A stretch of DNA of 64,000 nt from Proteles cristata cristata (taxonomy: Eukaryota > Chordata > Mammalia > Carnivora > Hyaenidae). Below, in pieces: positions 1-12,190 of this stretch; position 1 is the first letter of the stretch, and each line of letters opens with the position of its first letter. The position numbers and the translations under genes are program-made. The notes under the pieces are model-generated. The model was not told the origin of the DNA. It was given only the letters and a program-made list of their open reading frames with translations, and made no database searches. The DNA lies in contig JAESUZ010001071.1 of assembly GCA_017311185.1 (NCBI GenBank), forward strand, positions 620,001-684,000. The letters run 5' to 3'.

Positions 1-122
1 ATTCCTTCCTTCTCCCGTATTCTTCTCATTATTGCCATCTATCTGGTTTCTCCATTTTTGACTTTGTTCATTCTGTCAGGCCCTTCTGCCAATTAATCAC
101 TAAGACCTCTTGGTTCTCTTCT

Positions 123-332
123 TCTTTTTTTTTTTTTTTTAATGTTTTATATATTTCTAGGAGAGAGAGAGACAGCTTGAGCAGGGGAGGGTCAGAGAGA
201 GAGGGAGTCAGGCGCCAGGCTCTGAGCTGGCAGTCAGCACAGAACCCGACGCGGGGCTCAAACCCACGAAACGCGAGATCATGACCTAAGCGAAAGTCGG
301 ACGCTTAACCGACTAAGCCACCCAGGCGCCCC
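123..332 (-). mobile_element. CAN SINE (feliform SINEC), young subfamily
   Basis: Read on the minus strand it has the tRNA-like head with A-box and B-box Pol III promoter, a CT-rich middle and an A-rich tail (the T run at 127-140). It is flanked by a perfect 15-bp target-site duplication, TCTTGGTTCTCTTCT, at 108-122 and 333-347. It carries the marks of the youngest group here (CTTTCGCTTAGG after the A-box, a CTGCCAGCTCAGAGCC block, a CTAG before the tail). Confidence 0.95.
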
Positions 333-559
333 TCTTGGTTCTCTTCTAAACATCTCACAAATCCACCTCTACTTCCTTGTTCTAGACGACCACTATCCTT
401 TCTCTGTACTTCTGCCCCAGCAGGAGTCTCTACCTCTAATTTATATCCTACACTAAAATCAGAGGAGCCTTCCAGACATGTACGCTTACAATATGAAGGC
501 ATATTTTTGTTTGGAAATTGTCAGAGATTCCTTACTAGACTCATTATCAATGCAAAGCT

Positions 560-925
560 AGTCAGTGTAGTATAAAAGGCCCTTCATGGTCTGACTCTTG
601 CTTACTTCACCAGCTGCATTTATCTCCACTTGCAATCTTCTCTCTCACTTCAACACACCCTAAATTCCATTTCCACCTGAACATGCCATTAACTTGGTCA
701 CCTCTAAATGGGAACACCTTTTAAACCCTATGTCAAGATTATCTTTTCTCTATTTCTGCCCTGGGGTAATAAATACCACTTAGCCTTCAGGATTAAGCTC
801 TACCATTTCTTCTTGAAGCCTTCCCTGAGTGATTTCTCTACTAAGATCCTCCATGACACGTAACTCTATTACAGACAGTGCTTATAACCCATAAGCACTC
901 TAATTTCCTGGTTACTTTTCTTTGT
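560..925 (+). mobile_element. LINE L2 3'-region fragment (degraded)
   Basis: The order of phrases matches the L2 3' part: a 'ccttcatggtctg' block near 580, a 'cttcaggattaagct' block near 785 and 'gaagccttccctgagtgattt' just after. It is highly diverged, as expected for an element older than the placental radiation. Ends are approximate. Confidence 0.6.
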
Positions 926-1320
926 GCTCCTTTGAATTTAGGTGGCTTCCTACGACAACAAAACCAGTAAGTTGCAGACTCAAAATTTAAATCCAGTTCT
1001 GCCCTCTCTTCATTGGACCACCCTTCTTGAATATAATCCATGGTGTGCAGAAATCTAGCATGCTAACTTCCTTATAAGTTTTATTTATAAGGAATGGAGA
1101 CACTTCCATGCATGCTTATTCTTACTAACCACATATTTGATATATCTTTCATCACCAGAATCACCAAAATGGTTTGGACAATTATGGTCATCTATTAACT
1201 TTCCCATTTGAACCAATATGCATACATGTTGTTGTGTCCTAGTCTCAGTCTATCAATAACCAATGTTGTAGTTGGATTGGACCTATGGTTCTTATTATGA
1301 TTGCGAAATGTCTTCAGCAA

Positions 1321-1354
1321 AAGCAAAAAACAAAACAAAAACAAAAACAAAAAC
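1321..1354 (+). repeat. (AAAAC)n simple repeat
   Basis: An A-rich tract of repeated AAAAC units directly upstream of the SINE at 1371; part of it forms the left target duplication of that SINE. Confidence 0.7.
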
Positions 1355-1370
1355 ATCAGGAAACTTTGAT

Positions 1371-1603
1371 GGGGTACTTGGATGCCTCAGTCAGTTAAGC
1401 ATCTGACTTTAGCTCAGGTCATGATCTCACGGTTGGTGAGTTTGAGAACTGCATGGGGTCCACACTGACAATGAGGAGCCTACCTGGGATCCTACTTGGG
1501 ATTCTCTCTCTCCCTCTCTCTCTGCCCCACCCCCACTCATGCTTATGCTCCCTTCCTCTCTCTCTCTCTCAAAAATAAATAAACTTCAAAAAAATTTTTT
1601 CTA
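1371..1603 (+). mobile_element. CAN SINE (feliform SINEC)
   Basis: A plus-strand copy with a diverged head (GGGGTACTTGGATGCCTCAG), a CT-rich middle and an AAAAATAAATAAA tail. Flanking duplications are AACATCAGGAAACTTT (1352-1367) and AATATCAGGAAACTTT (1604-1619), one mismatch in 16. Confidence 0.93.
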
Positions 1604-2103
1604 AATATCAGGAAACTTTAAGGAGGAAAAAAGGTTTATTATTCAGAAATCCTGGAAAGCACATGGCATACCTAAGGTCCTGGGCAGGAAAAGAGAGAGA
1701 AAGCTTGAGCTTGCACTTGTTTTCATTTGGGTGGAAGGTGGTGGCCTAGGGTTTTGGGGGTCCACTTTAATTGGTGAATTTAAAACATAAGAGCAATAAT
1801 TTAAAGCATGGGAAGAGGAAAAACAAAAAGCCCTAAGAGTCAGTTATCAAAATCAGCCAAGATCACTTAAACAAAGGAGCCTAGGGCACGGGAGTTTGGT
1901 GGGGATTGGGGGATTGCCTAGCTTTTTATCTAGTCCTGTGGCTGGCAATGTGTTTGTTTGAGATGACCATCTTTGAAGTGGATGCCTCTTTGAAATGAAT
2001 GCCTTGGCAATCAAAGCTTAAGTTAGGCTCTTGCATTAAAATAAAAGAAAAACCATCTGCAGGGGCTTACAGTAAAGCCTTTAAGCTTAAAGAGACTTTA
2101 AAA

Positions 2104-2281
2104 CAACTAGTTCTCAAACTTGGCTGCATATTGAAATTGCCCCGGGAGTTTTTTAAAAATACTGATACCTGGATTTCACCCCCAGAAAGTCTGATTTCTA
2201 GGTTTATTGCCTAGGCATCAGAATTTTTTCAAACCCTATGAGATCATTCTAACATGCAGTAGTGTTTGAGAATCACTGCTC
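2104..2281 (-). mobile_element. MER5A-like hAT-Charlie DNA transposon
   Basis: Bounded by the inverted termini typical of MER5 (AGTTCTCAAACTTG at the left, GTGTTTGAGAATCACTG at the right). The centre reads CACCCCCAGAAAGTCTGATTTCTAGG, matching the minus strand of MER5A. It is non-autonomous and has no coding capacity. Confidence 0.8.
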
Positions 2282-2805
2282 TGGAAAGATTCAACTTACT
2301 GCATCTTCTATAAGATGAAGCAGGTATAGAGAGAGTAAGGACCAGCCTGTGGTTAAATGATACAGATCATATGAATAATTAGTCATGTGTGGTTGATTCC
2401 TGAATTGAAGATTGGCTGTCCATGCAATTAAAATTAAGTAGGATATAAGGACTCTGTCCCCACTTGAATGACACTCTACCGAAGGAAATGGAAAAGCCAT
2501 CTCTTTCCTGAGATTGCAGCCCTCCTCAATAAAATAGCAGTACCGTCCACTTCTTTCATGCTTATGATAAATATTTTTAGATCTATTTCATCACCCATGT
2601 TCTTTATTAAGTACTTTGTTATGTATTTTCAGATCTATTATATAGTATTTCTACAATTTTGAGATAGTTTATTTATTGATCTAATTTTTTAAAATTATAA
2701 TCAGTAGCAAGTAGTGAGTTAGAATTTTAGACTAATAAATAAATATTATTTTAAAAGTATGTAAGAAATCTTAGTCTAGACATGCACATAATTCACAGGA
2801 TTAAG

Positions 2806-2940
2806 AGGAGAGGCTTTGCAATCAACCAGTGTTGAGTTAAAGTCTTGATCCCTGTACACATGAGCTGTGTGGTGTTGGGCAAGTCACTACACTTTTCTGA
2901 ATCCCAGGTTCCACAGAGGGTATAGTCATCATGTTATCTA
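2806..2940 (+). mobile_element. MIR SINE fragment
   Basis: Contains the MIR core in order: GGCTTTGCAATC, then AGCTGTGTGGTGTTGGGCAAG, then CACTTTTCTGAATC. The A/B-box head is degraded. Confidence 0.75.
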
Positions 2941-3436
2941 TGGTGATAAATGATGAGGGAGTATGAGGCAATATGATAGGGTGTAAACACCTTCCACCCC
3001 TAGGTGGGATATGTCTGATATTCCCCAGGCAGTCTTGGTTGCCCAAGAACAAATGAAAGGGGGAAAGCAAACGGTTAACTGATAGAGATCACAGTCCTGC
3101 AGAACATGGGTCTCTATCAATTTACCAACACCTTAGTAAATTACAAGAAAAAGGCAATCTTATCAATAGACTAATCTCTGGAAACTTATAGACTCAGTTT
3201 CATGGAGTCCAACATCACACCTCCATAGTGACATGGGGAACAAAGGCAAGAAGGAAATGGCAAGTAAAATTAAGTTTCCTTATAACCTGCAGCCCACTGA
3301 TAGATACTTGAGGCTGGCAGGGTAAAATGCTTCTCCAGGAAATCCCTACTGTCTTAATGTTAATATTTTGCTAGAGGGAAAATCAACCTTAGCTTGACAA
3401 CAGCTAGGCCTCCTAGTATCCTGTGAATCTTCTTTA

Positions 3437-3648
3437 TATATATATATACTTTATTTTTGAGACAGAGAGAGACAGAGCATGAGCAGAGGAGAGTCAGAGA
3501 GAGAGGAAGACACAGAATGTGAAGCAAGCTTCAGGCTCTGAGCTAACTGTCAACACAGAGCCCAACGTGGGGCTCGAACCCACAAACTGTAAGATCATGA
3601 CCTGAGCCAAAGCTGGACACTCAACCGACTGAGCCACCCAGGTGCCCC
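3437..3648 (-). mobile_element. CAN SINE (feliform SINEC)
   Basis: A complete minus-strand copy with a TA-rich tail expansion at 3437-3449. The perfect target duplication CTGTGAATCTTCTTTA lies at 3421-3436 and 3649-3664. Confidence 0.95.
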
Positions 3649-3869
3649 CTGTGAATCTTCTTTAACATATGAAAATCTCTTTGTATACTTCCCCTTGGCT
3701 TTACCTCCTCCAACTCCCAAATATATAACCAATATCTCCTCAGGGTCTGGGCAGCTCCTTCTGGCCAGGACAGGGTTCTGTCCCTGTGCTTTGATAAAAT
3801 CACCATGTTTGTGTCAGCTCCAGACCACACCACCATTACCCCAAAACTTCACCAGTAAATAAATCAGCT

Positions 3870-4060
3870 CCTACAAATGTATTAGACATATGTGAGTGGC
3901 ATTTTGGTGACACAAAAGAAGGAATGGTAACTACGATATGGATGGAGGTACTTAGAAAAGGTTTTAAGAAGGAAAGTTCATGGTGAATTGAGTTTAACAG
4001 AGGATTGGTATTCTTCAGGTTATTTTTCTAAGTAAAGACACTGAGACAAGAGAAGTCCCA
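3870..4060 (-). mobile_element. LINE L2 fragment (degraded)
   Basis: The stretch with 'gaattgagtttaacagaggattggtattc' resembles the minus strand of the L2 3' region (the ACATTTGAGCTGAGTCTTGAAGG block). Weak similarity and approximate ends. Confidence 0.4.
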
Positions 4061-7000
4061 TATATAAAGTCAGCATATTCATGGTTTCAGAGGTGAGCCG
4101 TAATCAGACTCAGTCCTCTCTGCACAATGTCCTTGTTTATTTAGGCTTAACACTCAGAATGTGGCACAGATCTCCTTACATCAAAATTCCCCTTAACATT
4201 AAAATTACTGGTAGAAAATACTCTTTCCCAATTTGGGTTAAAATTTTATCACAAACCAAGAACATCTAATGGTGCCAACTCTCCTGGCTGAAACTTCCAG
4301 TAAGACTGATCGTAGAAATTGGAGTAACTCCAGGAAACAGAGATAAGACTGAAATGCCAATTAATAAAATATATATTGAATAAACATACATTAAAATATA
4401 CACTAAATATACAATAAAGTATACACTCTGAAGAGTCCTTTCTGAAAGAAGGCAACAATACAGATTGCCTTAGGCATATGTTTTTGAACTCTAAGAAACA
4501 TGTCTTTCTTTCTTCTCCCAAGATTCTGAGAGTCAAAACATCATCTTCCTCTGTGATGGAGAACTTTGCTGGGTTTGCGTGTTTTCTGGTAGCACAACCT
4601 TGGACAAATGTTGAGGGAGGCCATTGCTAAGATGAGACGAACTGCCTGCCAGCTGACCTAGGCAATTTGAGGCTTCTCAATACCCTAGTTTCTGTAATGT
4701 ATATTCTGCTTACCTTCCCTGTTCCCAGAAGCTGCCCCAAGGACTTGACTTTGAGATAGTGATGTGGTGTTAAGACCATCTAGATGGTATACAGGACTGA
4801 ACCTAGTTAAAGCCTCTATATAAACTTTTAAGATTTGGTGGGTGGGTGTGGAGATCTACTTGTCTTTCAGCCACCCAAAGGCAAGCTTTATACATAAGTT
4901 CCCTTGCTTATTAAACCTGCCACCTATTAATCTGTCTGGCCTGCCTCTTTCTTCTATCTTTCCCTACCTTCTTTATTATGTTGTCAGGTACTTAATAATA
5001 AAATTTTCAGATTCTATTATTAAGTTTTATTATTATTGTTTTATTCATATCATTTTAAAATACTAAAATATATAAAAATTTCCAATGATATCTGGTAAGC
5101 TCCTGAGAAACTGGTGAACAAATGGACCATTCTAAAGCTTCCTGCCATAATTTCTTTATCTGCAAATTAGATGGAAACCAGCTGTTTCACAGGGTGAACA
5201 TGAGGACTGAAAAAGATAAAGCATGCAAAATATTTTGTAAACTATCAAGTTCTGGTATTAGTATCAACAATCCTGCTCTTATATCCAAAGTACAATGGCT
5301 GATTGCTCCAGGGCAGACTGAAGACCATAAATGTTTTCTCAGGCAAACATTTCTGCCCCAGGGAAACCCAGTGATAAGACATTCTGTTCTATTTTTTACC
5401 CTACCCTGGTATTGGAAGTAGTTAATGGTAAATCCTTGGTCACATGAAGTGATGGATGATTACCTAATTAAGAAGTCATTCCCTTCATTCTTTCTAATCT
5501 ATCTGAAAAAAACATCATCTGCTTGGTTTTATGGTCAAATTCATTGTTTCAGGGTAAATGGGAAGCTAGTAAGAAAAACAAAACAGATGGAAAGCAGTGA
5601 GGGGGCCAACCAAAAGTATTTTGGAAATCTTTAGAAAGATCTAGGAGGTAGAAGAGATTTCTAATGGGATCCTGGGCTCCAATTTTCTGTTCTCAATTAG
5701 TTAATGCATTTCACTCTTTCATCAATTACAGCCCATAAAAAGCCTGCTATTATTTCCCACCAGGTCTGCTTTTCGTCTCATGGAATAGGATCCTAGAGGG
5801 GAGAATAAAACAAAACAAAATAAAAAGTGCTTCTCAGAAACAGGATGGATAGGCTCTGAGAAATACCACTGGCATCAAACAGTCCCCATCAGAAGGGAAA
5901 AAAGAATTTCCTACATCCTTAGAATTTCAGACTAACTTGTAAATCAGCTGATAGCAGAGGCCCTTAAAGGGAGGCCAAATAGCTTTATCATTTCATTACC
6001 CTTCATCGTCTCTTTTAACAGTGTCTATCTTACTATACAACCCCTCTTATTCTTTGCTTTGATTTTTGAAATTCAAGTTAAATTTACAAGTTAAGAATCT
6101 AAACACATTAATTTGCGTGGGGGAAGAAAAAGGAATCAAAAAGCACAATTCTGAGACATAGGTTTTTTAACCTTGATAGCCAAGTCTTAAGGCCAATACC
6201 AGTAAGCATCTAAATATGAGCTATGTGAATGCTTTTCCTTTAAGCACCCCCACCCCACCACTCTCATTTCCACCCCCTGCACTGCCCAGGTGTCTGGGTG
6301 TTTTGGAGAATACAAATGCATATATATTAACAATCATCATAATTTTACCTACTTTCAACAAAGAACAACAACAATTTCAGAAGTGCCCTGTGCCTAAATG
6401 GAACTCATAAAATCTAAAAATACAAAGAGAACTTATAGCTATTTCTTTTTTTAATAGATGAAGAAACCCAAGTCAAATTAAGTGATCTGTCTTGGCTTAA
6501 ATGACCAGTTAGGGACACTCATGTGGATTACATCAAAGGCCTTTGTCAGTTCATTATATTTATATGTTCAAATGACTAGAATATGTTAGTATACTTTTTC
6601 CCCTAATACCTTAAACCTGACACATAAAGGTCATTTGGAACAAAGGAGAAGAAAGGTGTTCCCATTATTGACACAATTCACTATTTCTCAATTGAAATTC
6701 AGCGTCCAAAAATACTGTAAAAGAAACCAATGGAATATGAAGGAAATGATGAACTCCAAGATTTATTTGAAGTCTTTTGCTTTTCCATCTCCACTGATTC
6801 TGATTCTAGACTAAATACAGTTGTGATCAGACCATAGAAGCTCCGTGGTAACCATACTTTCTTTCTAAGCCCACATGGCAGATACACTTCTGTATTCTCA
6901 GCCCAACGGGGGTCTCACCCATTGGGATTCTAGGTTTATTCTCTTGATAGCTATTTCCTCAGTCATTGACTTTCAAGTCACAAATGTCTCATTTCAAATA

Positions 7001-7150
7001 GTGGTTGGTTTTATTACATGAAATGGATGGGGTGACAAAGAGAGGACTGACTGGGATTTTTTTTTTTTTTATTCTTTTTTTAGTCAGGCAATGACTCAAG
7101 ATGAAGGCTTCCAACACAGTATGCTACTTACAACCCTACCGGATGACATA
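4061..7150. other. Mostly non-repetitive, no gene seen
   Basis: Short AT-rich patches and possible MIR remnants lie near 5140-5270 (a 'ctttatctgcaaattagatgg' block) and 6440-6530. A 99-codon frame at 5122-5421 has no recognisable domain and overlaps the MIR-like patch. No exon, promoter or RNA gene could be supported. Confidence 0.5.
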
Positions 7151-7158
7151 GTTTACTA

Positions 7159-7312
7159 GAGGAGAAGAGAGCGAAGGAAAAGGAGAACAAGAGGCAGATG
7201 AGGAAGAGGAAGAAGAAGGGGAAGAAGGAGAAGGAAGAGAAGGAGGAGAAGGAGAGGGATAAGAGGAGGGGGAAGGACAAGGGAGAAGGTGGGGGAGCAG
7301 AGGAAGGAATAT
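7159..7312 (+). repeat. Polypurine (GAA/GGA)n tract
   Basis: About 150 bases that are almost entirely A and G on the plus strand, in imperfect GAAGAAGG and GGAGAAGG units. A short Lys/Glu-rich frame across it is a by-product of the repeat. Confidence 0.9.
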
Positions 7313-7340
7313 TCCTGGTATTGGAGATGAATGTGTTAAT

Positions 7341-7562
7341 GGGAGACCTGGGTGGCTGGTCTGTTAAGCTCAGACTTCGGTTCAGGTCATCTCACAGTTC
7401 ATGAGTTTGAGCCTGCATCAGGCTCTGTGCTGACAGTGCAGAGCCTGGGGCCTGCTTTGCATTCTGTGTCTCCCTCTCTCTCCTCCTCCCCTGCTCATGT
7501 TCTGTTTCTGTCTCTCTCAAAAGTAAATTGAGAGTAAATTAAAAAAAAAAAAAAAAAAAAGA
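7341..7562 (+). mobile_element. CAN SINE (feliform SINEC), first of a head-to-tail pair
   Basis: Head at GGGAGACCTGGGTGGCTGGT, with a small deletion in the A-box region, and a poly(A) tail at 7541-7560. The next SINE begins inside this tail. An outer duplication GAATGTGTTAA (7329-7339) recurs as GAATGGGTTAA (7781-7791) after both copies. Confidence 0.93.
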
Positions 7563-7765
7563 GGGACGCCTGGGTGGCTCAGTCAGTTAAGCATCCAACT
7601 TCGGCTCAGGTCATGATCTCATGGTTTGTGGGTTCAAGCCCTGCATTGGGCTCTGTGCTGACAGCTCAGAGCCTGGAGCCTGCTTGGGATTCTGGGTCTT
7701 CCTCTCTCTTTACACACACCCCCCACTTGTACTCTGTCTCTCAAAAATACATAAATGTTAAAAAA
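7563..7765 (+). mobile_element. CAN SINE (feliform SINEC), second of a head-to-tail pair
   Basis: Head GGGACGCCTGGGTGGCTCAG starts immediately after the poly(A) of the previous SINE. Clear A- and B-boxes, then a short CT-rich part with an ACACACACCCCCCAC variant. It most likely inserted into the A-tail of the first copy. Confidence 0.95.
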
Positions 7766-7791
7766 GAAAGGAAAAAGAAAGAATGGGTTAA

Positions 7792-8540
7792 AAACAAAAA
7801 GGCTTTTTTTGGTTTGTTTGTTTCTTTTTGTATAATGCCATCTAGATAAAATTACCTTTCATTCCATTTACCTCATCTCATTTTCATCTCGTGGAACACG
7901 TCAGATAGAAGTAGGTCATTTGATTTCTCTTGCATTAGTCGTAGTAAACATAGATAAATAAAACAATCTAGTGCAACATCTTATATTGCTTAGGTTAGTT
8001 ATTACCTTTTAAGTCCAGAATAAAACCAAGTTTTGTATACAGAATGTACATAGAATTTTCTAGAATTATTTTTTTAAAGCACACATCATCTGAGTTTTTT
8101 CAGTCCCATAATGCCCTGTGTGTTTTTCCTTCTACCTGTCTTTTTTGCCCCCTTGCCCTCAGTTAGGTCTTCCTATCTTTTAACAACCAGTCTCACCACA
8201 TAGTGTCTTTTTTCATGAGCCAAAGAGGGTCCCAAGTTCTAATCCTTTCACTTTCCACTTGGCCTATCTTCTCCAAGCCCATGAATTGCACAGTCCTGGT
8301 TTTTCCCCTTTTGCTGCTTCCCATTTCCCTCCTAAACCATATCACCCCCATCTTTCCTCACTCACTCCATCTGCACCAAGTAGCCTTTGTAATGATAAGG
8401 CTGTGCATGTGCTAGGGGTACATGAATCACATGGGTGCACATTATAGCTTCAACTTGATACTATACCTTCAAGTTATTTGTCCAAATTTGGACCATATTT
8501 CTCAAATATTTAGAAGAAATAAGTATGAGAGACATATCCT
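7792..8540. other. Unassigned sequence, no gene seen
   Basis: No recognisable repeat or coding feature. A pyrimidine-rich part at 8120-8390 could be a very old L2 remnant, but I cannot support that. Confidence 0.4.
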
Positions 8541-8741
8541 TATTTTTATTTTTTAAATGTTTATTTATTTATTTTAAGAGAGAGAGCAGGGGAGTTTCAC
8601 AGAGAGAGGTAGAGAATCCCAAGCAGGCTCCATGCTGTTAGTGCAGAGCCTGAAGTGGGTCTTGAACTCATGAGCCATGAGATCATGACTTTAGCTGAAA
8701 TCAAGAGTCAGATGTTCAGTCGACTTAGCTACCCAGGTGAC
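8541..8741 (-). mobile_element. CAN SINE (feliform SINEC), diverged
   Basis: A minus-strand copy with an ATTTATTTATTTT tail, CAAGCAGGCTCCATGCTG, and a head ending in CTTAGCTACCCAGGTGAC. No clear target duplication was found. Confidence 0.9.
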
Positions 8742-9540
8742 ATGAGAACTTACCTTTAAAAATATATATATATTTTACTATATACCATTGAAAATGTGAA
8801 ATTCCCTAATTCCTTCATATCACATGTTTCTTCTACTATTCCTCTCTTTCGGATTAGGTTCCCTTCTTCTCATCACAGACCACAATTCCTGTGTAAAAAG
8901 GAATTATCTCCTTATGTATTTATCTCTCTATATGTAACCTTGTATTCACACACTATAACATAATAATTTTTCAGATTTACTGCTCTAGGCTGTATCACTG
9001 TAAATGTCACTACACAGAACTTGGTTTCCTATCTCTCCTGGTTCTGCTGTGATTTTGCTAAGTGTTCTTTTTAGACAAGCCATTAAATATATGTTTTCCT
9101 GTGTCTCTTTCTCATGCAAGAGTTGAGGCATATGAAAGCTCTCTACAAATGTAAATTTATAGTCTTATAAGTGCCAATTCTGAATCATCTCCTACACTGC
9201 CCTTTCTGAAGCAATCTTGTTACCCTTCAGTATTTTTTGAAAGACAGGCATAGGAAGGCTAACAAAGCTCTATCTAAACGGGGAACATCTGGTCCAAAGA
9301 GATTCTTCTATTTCAGAAGTTGAAGTGGGAAACAGTGAAAACTGGGTAGTTTGTGGCAAGACAGGAAGCAAAATAATTATGAAGTAAACATACACAAGAG
9401 AGTCCACCATTTACTATTAGTGAGCCAAAAACTTGGTAAACCAAAGTTAGGATTACATACTCTAAAGAAGTACATGATAAAGTCAACTAAAAACGTGAAG
9501 GCTTAGAACACAAAGAAAATGCATCAATAGTAGCTCATAT
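8742..9540. other. Unassigned sequence, no gene seen
   Basis: AT-rich DNA without a repeat or coding signature that I recognise. Confidence 0.4.
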
Positions 9541-9544
9541 AAAT

Positions 9545-10010
9545 TTAAGGGATTGTGGTGGATAGTTTCTATTTGCCTTTCCGAATATATGTTTCAAATT
9601 CTGCTGAGTTACTTTGTTCCCAGGGACACACATATATCTATAGCTGGTGCCACCCAGGATACTTTGACTTTGGCTTCTGATTGGGCATGATCATAGCAGG
9701 TGTGGGTTGGAAACTGGATGATGAAGAGAGAGATTGGGAATTGTATACCCTCACCTTCCTCTCTGCACAACTGCAGTGCGGCAGTTGGGATAAAGGGCCA
9801 TGTCATCAGATGGAAAGCACTACTACTAGAGCCATAGGTCTTGCTGAACTTCAGTAATCACCCCACTCCCTTTGCTTCTTTAGGCCTAAGGGTTCCTTCT
9901 CTTCTAACCCCAGGCTGTGTCACCATCCCTTGTCTGTTCTTCTTAACCTCTTTACATTTGTGTTAACGGCCCCTCCAAAAAATTCCTCTTAACTAAAACT
10001 TTTAACTTTG
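9545..10010 (+). repeat. Ancient interspersed repeat, probably an old LTR, family not named
   Basis: The part with 'ccactccctttgcttctttaggcctaaggg' near 9862-9892, followed by 'gttaacggcccctcc', recalls a dispersed mammalian repeat that I cannot name with confidence. Boundaries are guesses. Confidence 0.35.
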
Positions 10011-10159
10011 TCATCTCTTTCCTTCCTGAAGCTTCACTGAATCAGTCTTAACAGAGTAGATGTGTAGCCACTCATGGCTAAGACATCTTGGATCAAGAAT
10101 GAATCTTTAGTTTTAGGCTTTGTGAGGTTCACTGTGTTGCCCTCACTTTGCAATTGCTC

Positions 10160-10400
10160 ATCAATCCAGTAGAGTTTGGCTTTACCTACCCCTCTCCAAT
10201 GACAATGGCAATGTCAAGGTCTCTAATGATCTCTCTGTTGACAAATTCAATGGGCAGTTCTTTGGCCTCATCTGACTCCACTTCTCAGCAGGCATACTCA
10301 CCACCATTTTCTTAATTGTCCTTCTCCCCCACAGATTGTTCTGAATTGTCACTGTTACCAAAGTGACACATGTCAAACAACTTTACAAGTTTTATATAAA
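10160..10400 (+). mobile_element. Possible L2 ORF2 remnant
   Basis: The phrase 'tctctaatgatctctctgttgac', then 'aattcaatgggcagttctttggcctcatctgac', resembles the L2 reverse-transcriptase region. No frame survives. Confidence 0.4.
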
Positions 10401-10879
10401 ACAGTAGTGGACTCCTGCATTACCTTTTCCCATTCGAATTCCCATTTTTCTAGAAACAATGGTTTCTAACTCTTTCAAACTACCTTCCCCCATGCCATAC
10501 CCTAGTATATCTCCTAATTTCTAAATAACATACTTAAAATATTTTTGCTTGACTTTTTTGGTTTTAAAATAATCTATCAACTTCCTATTGAGGAAGCTAC
10601 TACCATAATTACTTACATTGCCTCCCACTCAACTACATATAAGAATTACTTTTTTTCCTTTTCTGTTTGATAAAGTTATAGCATATCTTTTAGTTGAATC
10701 ACTATGCCCTCTCTATATGATTATGGCTAGGTAAATATTCACAAATGATACATGCAGTATATGTTTTATTTTTTAAAAATATTTTGCAACATTTTTTCCC
10801 TCTGCTTTTGTTTTCTCTAGACTAATTGTTATTGTATTGTAATAAATAATGTTCCTCTCATTAATTTTAAGCATTTTTT

Positions 10880-11793
10880 TTCTTGGTGCTATCCTTTCTA
10901 GAGATTCTCATTCTCTTTGGTTACGGTTGCTCAAAGGATGCCATGTTTTGCCCTTTCCCATATGTGAGATTCCCAATTTTCTAGATACCACCTCCACTTT
11001 TGATACTTTCTAGATCTGACTTCCACTTTCTTTGTTCAATCCTTTATCTTAGTTAAGTATCATCCAGTAGATTTCTGGAAAATAGTGTGTATGAGGAAAA
11101 TTTTTTGAGATCTTGCACATTGGACAGCATCTTTAGAGAATCCTGGTTGAAACGTATTTATCCCCAAAATTTGCTCCATTGTTTTCCAGCTTCCACTGGT
11201 GCTACTGGGCCATTTGATACTTTTCGGATTCATGCCCTTTGTATATGAGTCTTTTCCTCTCCCTGATATTACATAAGAACATCAGGTTGTCCCCTAAGTT
11301 TCATGATGGCATATGGTTTGGGGTGGGTCTTTTTATCTATTACACTGGCAGTTGGTATACAAGATGACCAGCTCTTCCCAGTGTGCCTGGGATTATTCTT
11401 GTTTTAAAATTAAAAGTCACATGTCCTAAGGACTCCCCACTTTTAGGCAAACCAGGATTGGGTCACTTTACTGATGAGTCCTCTCAATTTCCAACATTAT
11501 GAACTTCAGTTGTGGGAAGTTTTCGTGAATTATTTAATGATTATCTCCTTTTTCTTTTAATTCTTTTCATTTTTTTCAGATACAACATTTTTAGATGCTG
11601 AGTTTCTAGACTGAGAAGATGGTTAATTATATCTTTTCTAGTTACCATATTTTCCTTTTTTTCTTCCATAAATTTTCCACTCCCACTTGCACTTTTGTAT
11701 TTAATTTTTTGTGTGTGCTATCTTATTTTTATTTTATAGGAAACCATTTTGCTTCTTGAATGTTTGCATTTCTTTTTTTTAAGTTTATTTGTT

Positions 11794-11836
<43 letters not shown>

Positions 11837-12190
11837 TGGTCATAAGTGGCAGAGCAGCAGAGAGAGAGGAAGAGAGAATCCCAAACAGGCCCCATGCTCA
11901 GAGTGGAGCCTAATGCAGAGCTTGATCTTACAACTGTGAGATTATCACCTGAGCCAAGATCAAGAGTCAGATACTCCACCTACTGAGCCACCCAGATGCC
12001 CCTGAATGTTTGCATTTTCTATAGTAACTCATTTCTATTTAATAAACGTGTTAGTTTCTCTTCTATCTCTATAGATTTTCTACTGCTTTTGACATAGTTT
12101 CTGCTTATTCTGAGATTTTCCTCAAATATTTGGTAATCATTTGATGTCTGTCATATCCAAAAGTGATACACTAAAATTCTCTTAGGAAGG
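10880..12190 (-). mobile_element. HAL1/L1M ORF1-type LINE fragment, interrupted by a SINE
   Basis: Several phrases follow the minus strand of the HAL1 or old L1 ORF1 region in order: 'gtttcatgatggcatatggtttggggtggg' near 11300, 'cttcagttgtgggaagttttcgtgaattatttaatgatt' near 11505-11543, and 'ttccataaattttccac' near 11665. It is cut by the SINE at 11772-12002. No long frame remains. Confidence 0.5.
11772..12002 (-). mobile_element. CAN SINE (feliform SINEC) with expanded (GA)n
   Basis: A minus-strand SINE whose CT-rich middle has grown to about 30 bases of pure GA at 11802-11833. The target duplication TGAATGTTTGCATTT lies at 11757-11771 and 12003-12017. Confidence 0.95.

Noticed and set aside
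7198..7404. Lys/Glu-rich frame as a nuclear protein
   Set aside because: It is the translation of the polypurine tract and runs into a SINE.
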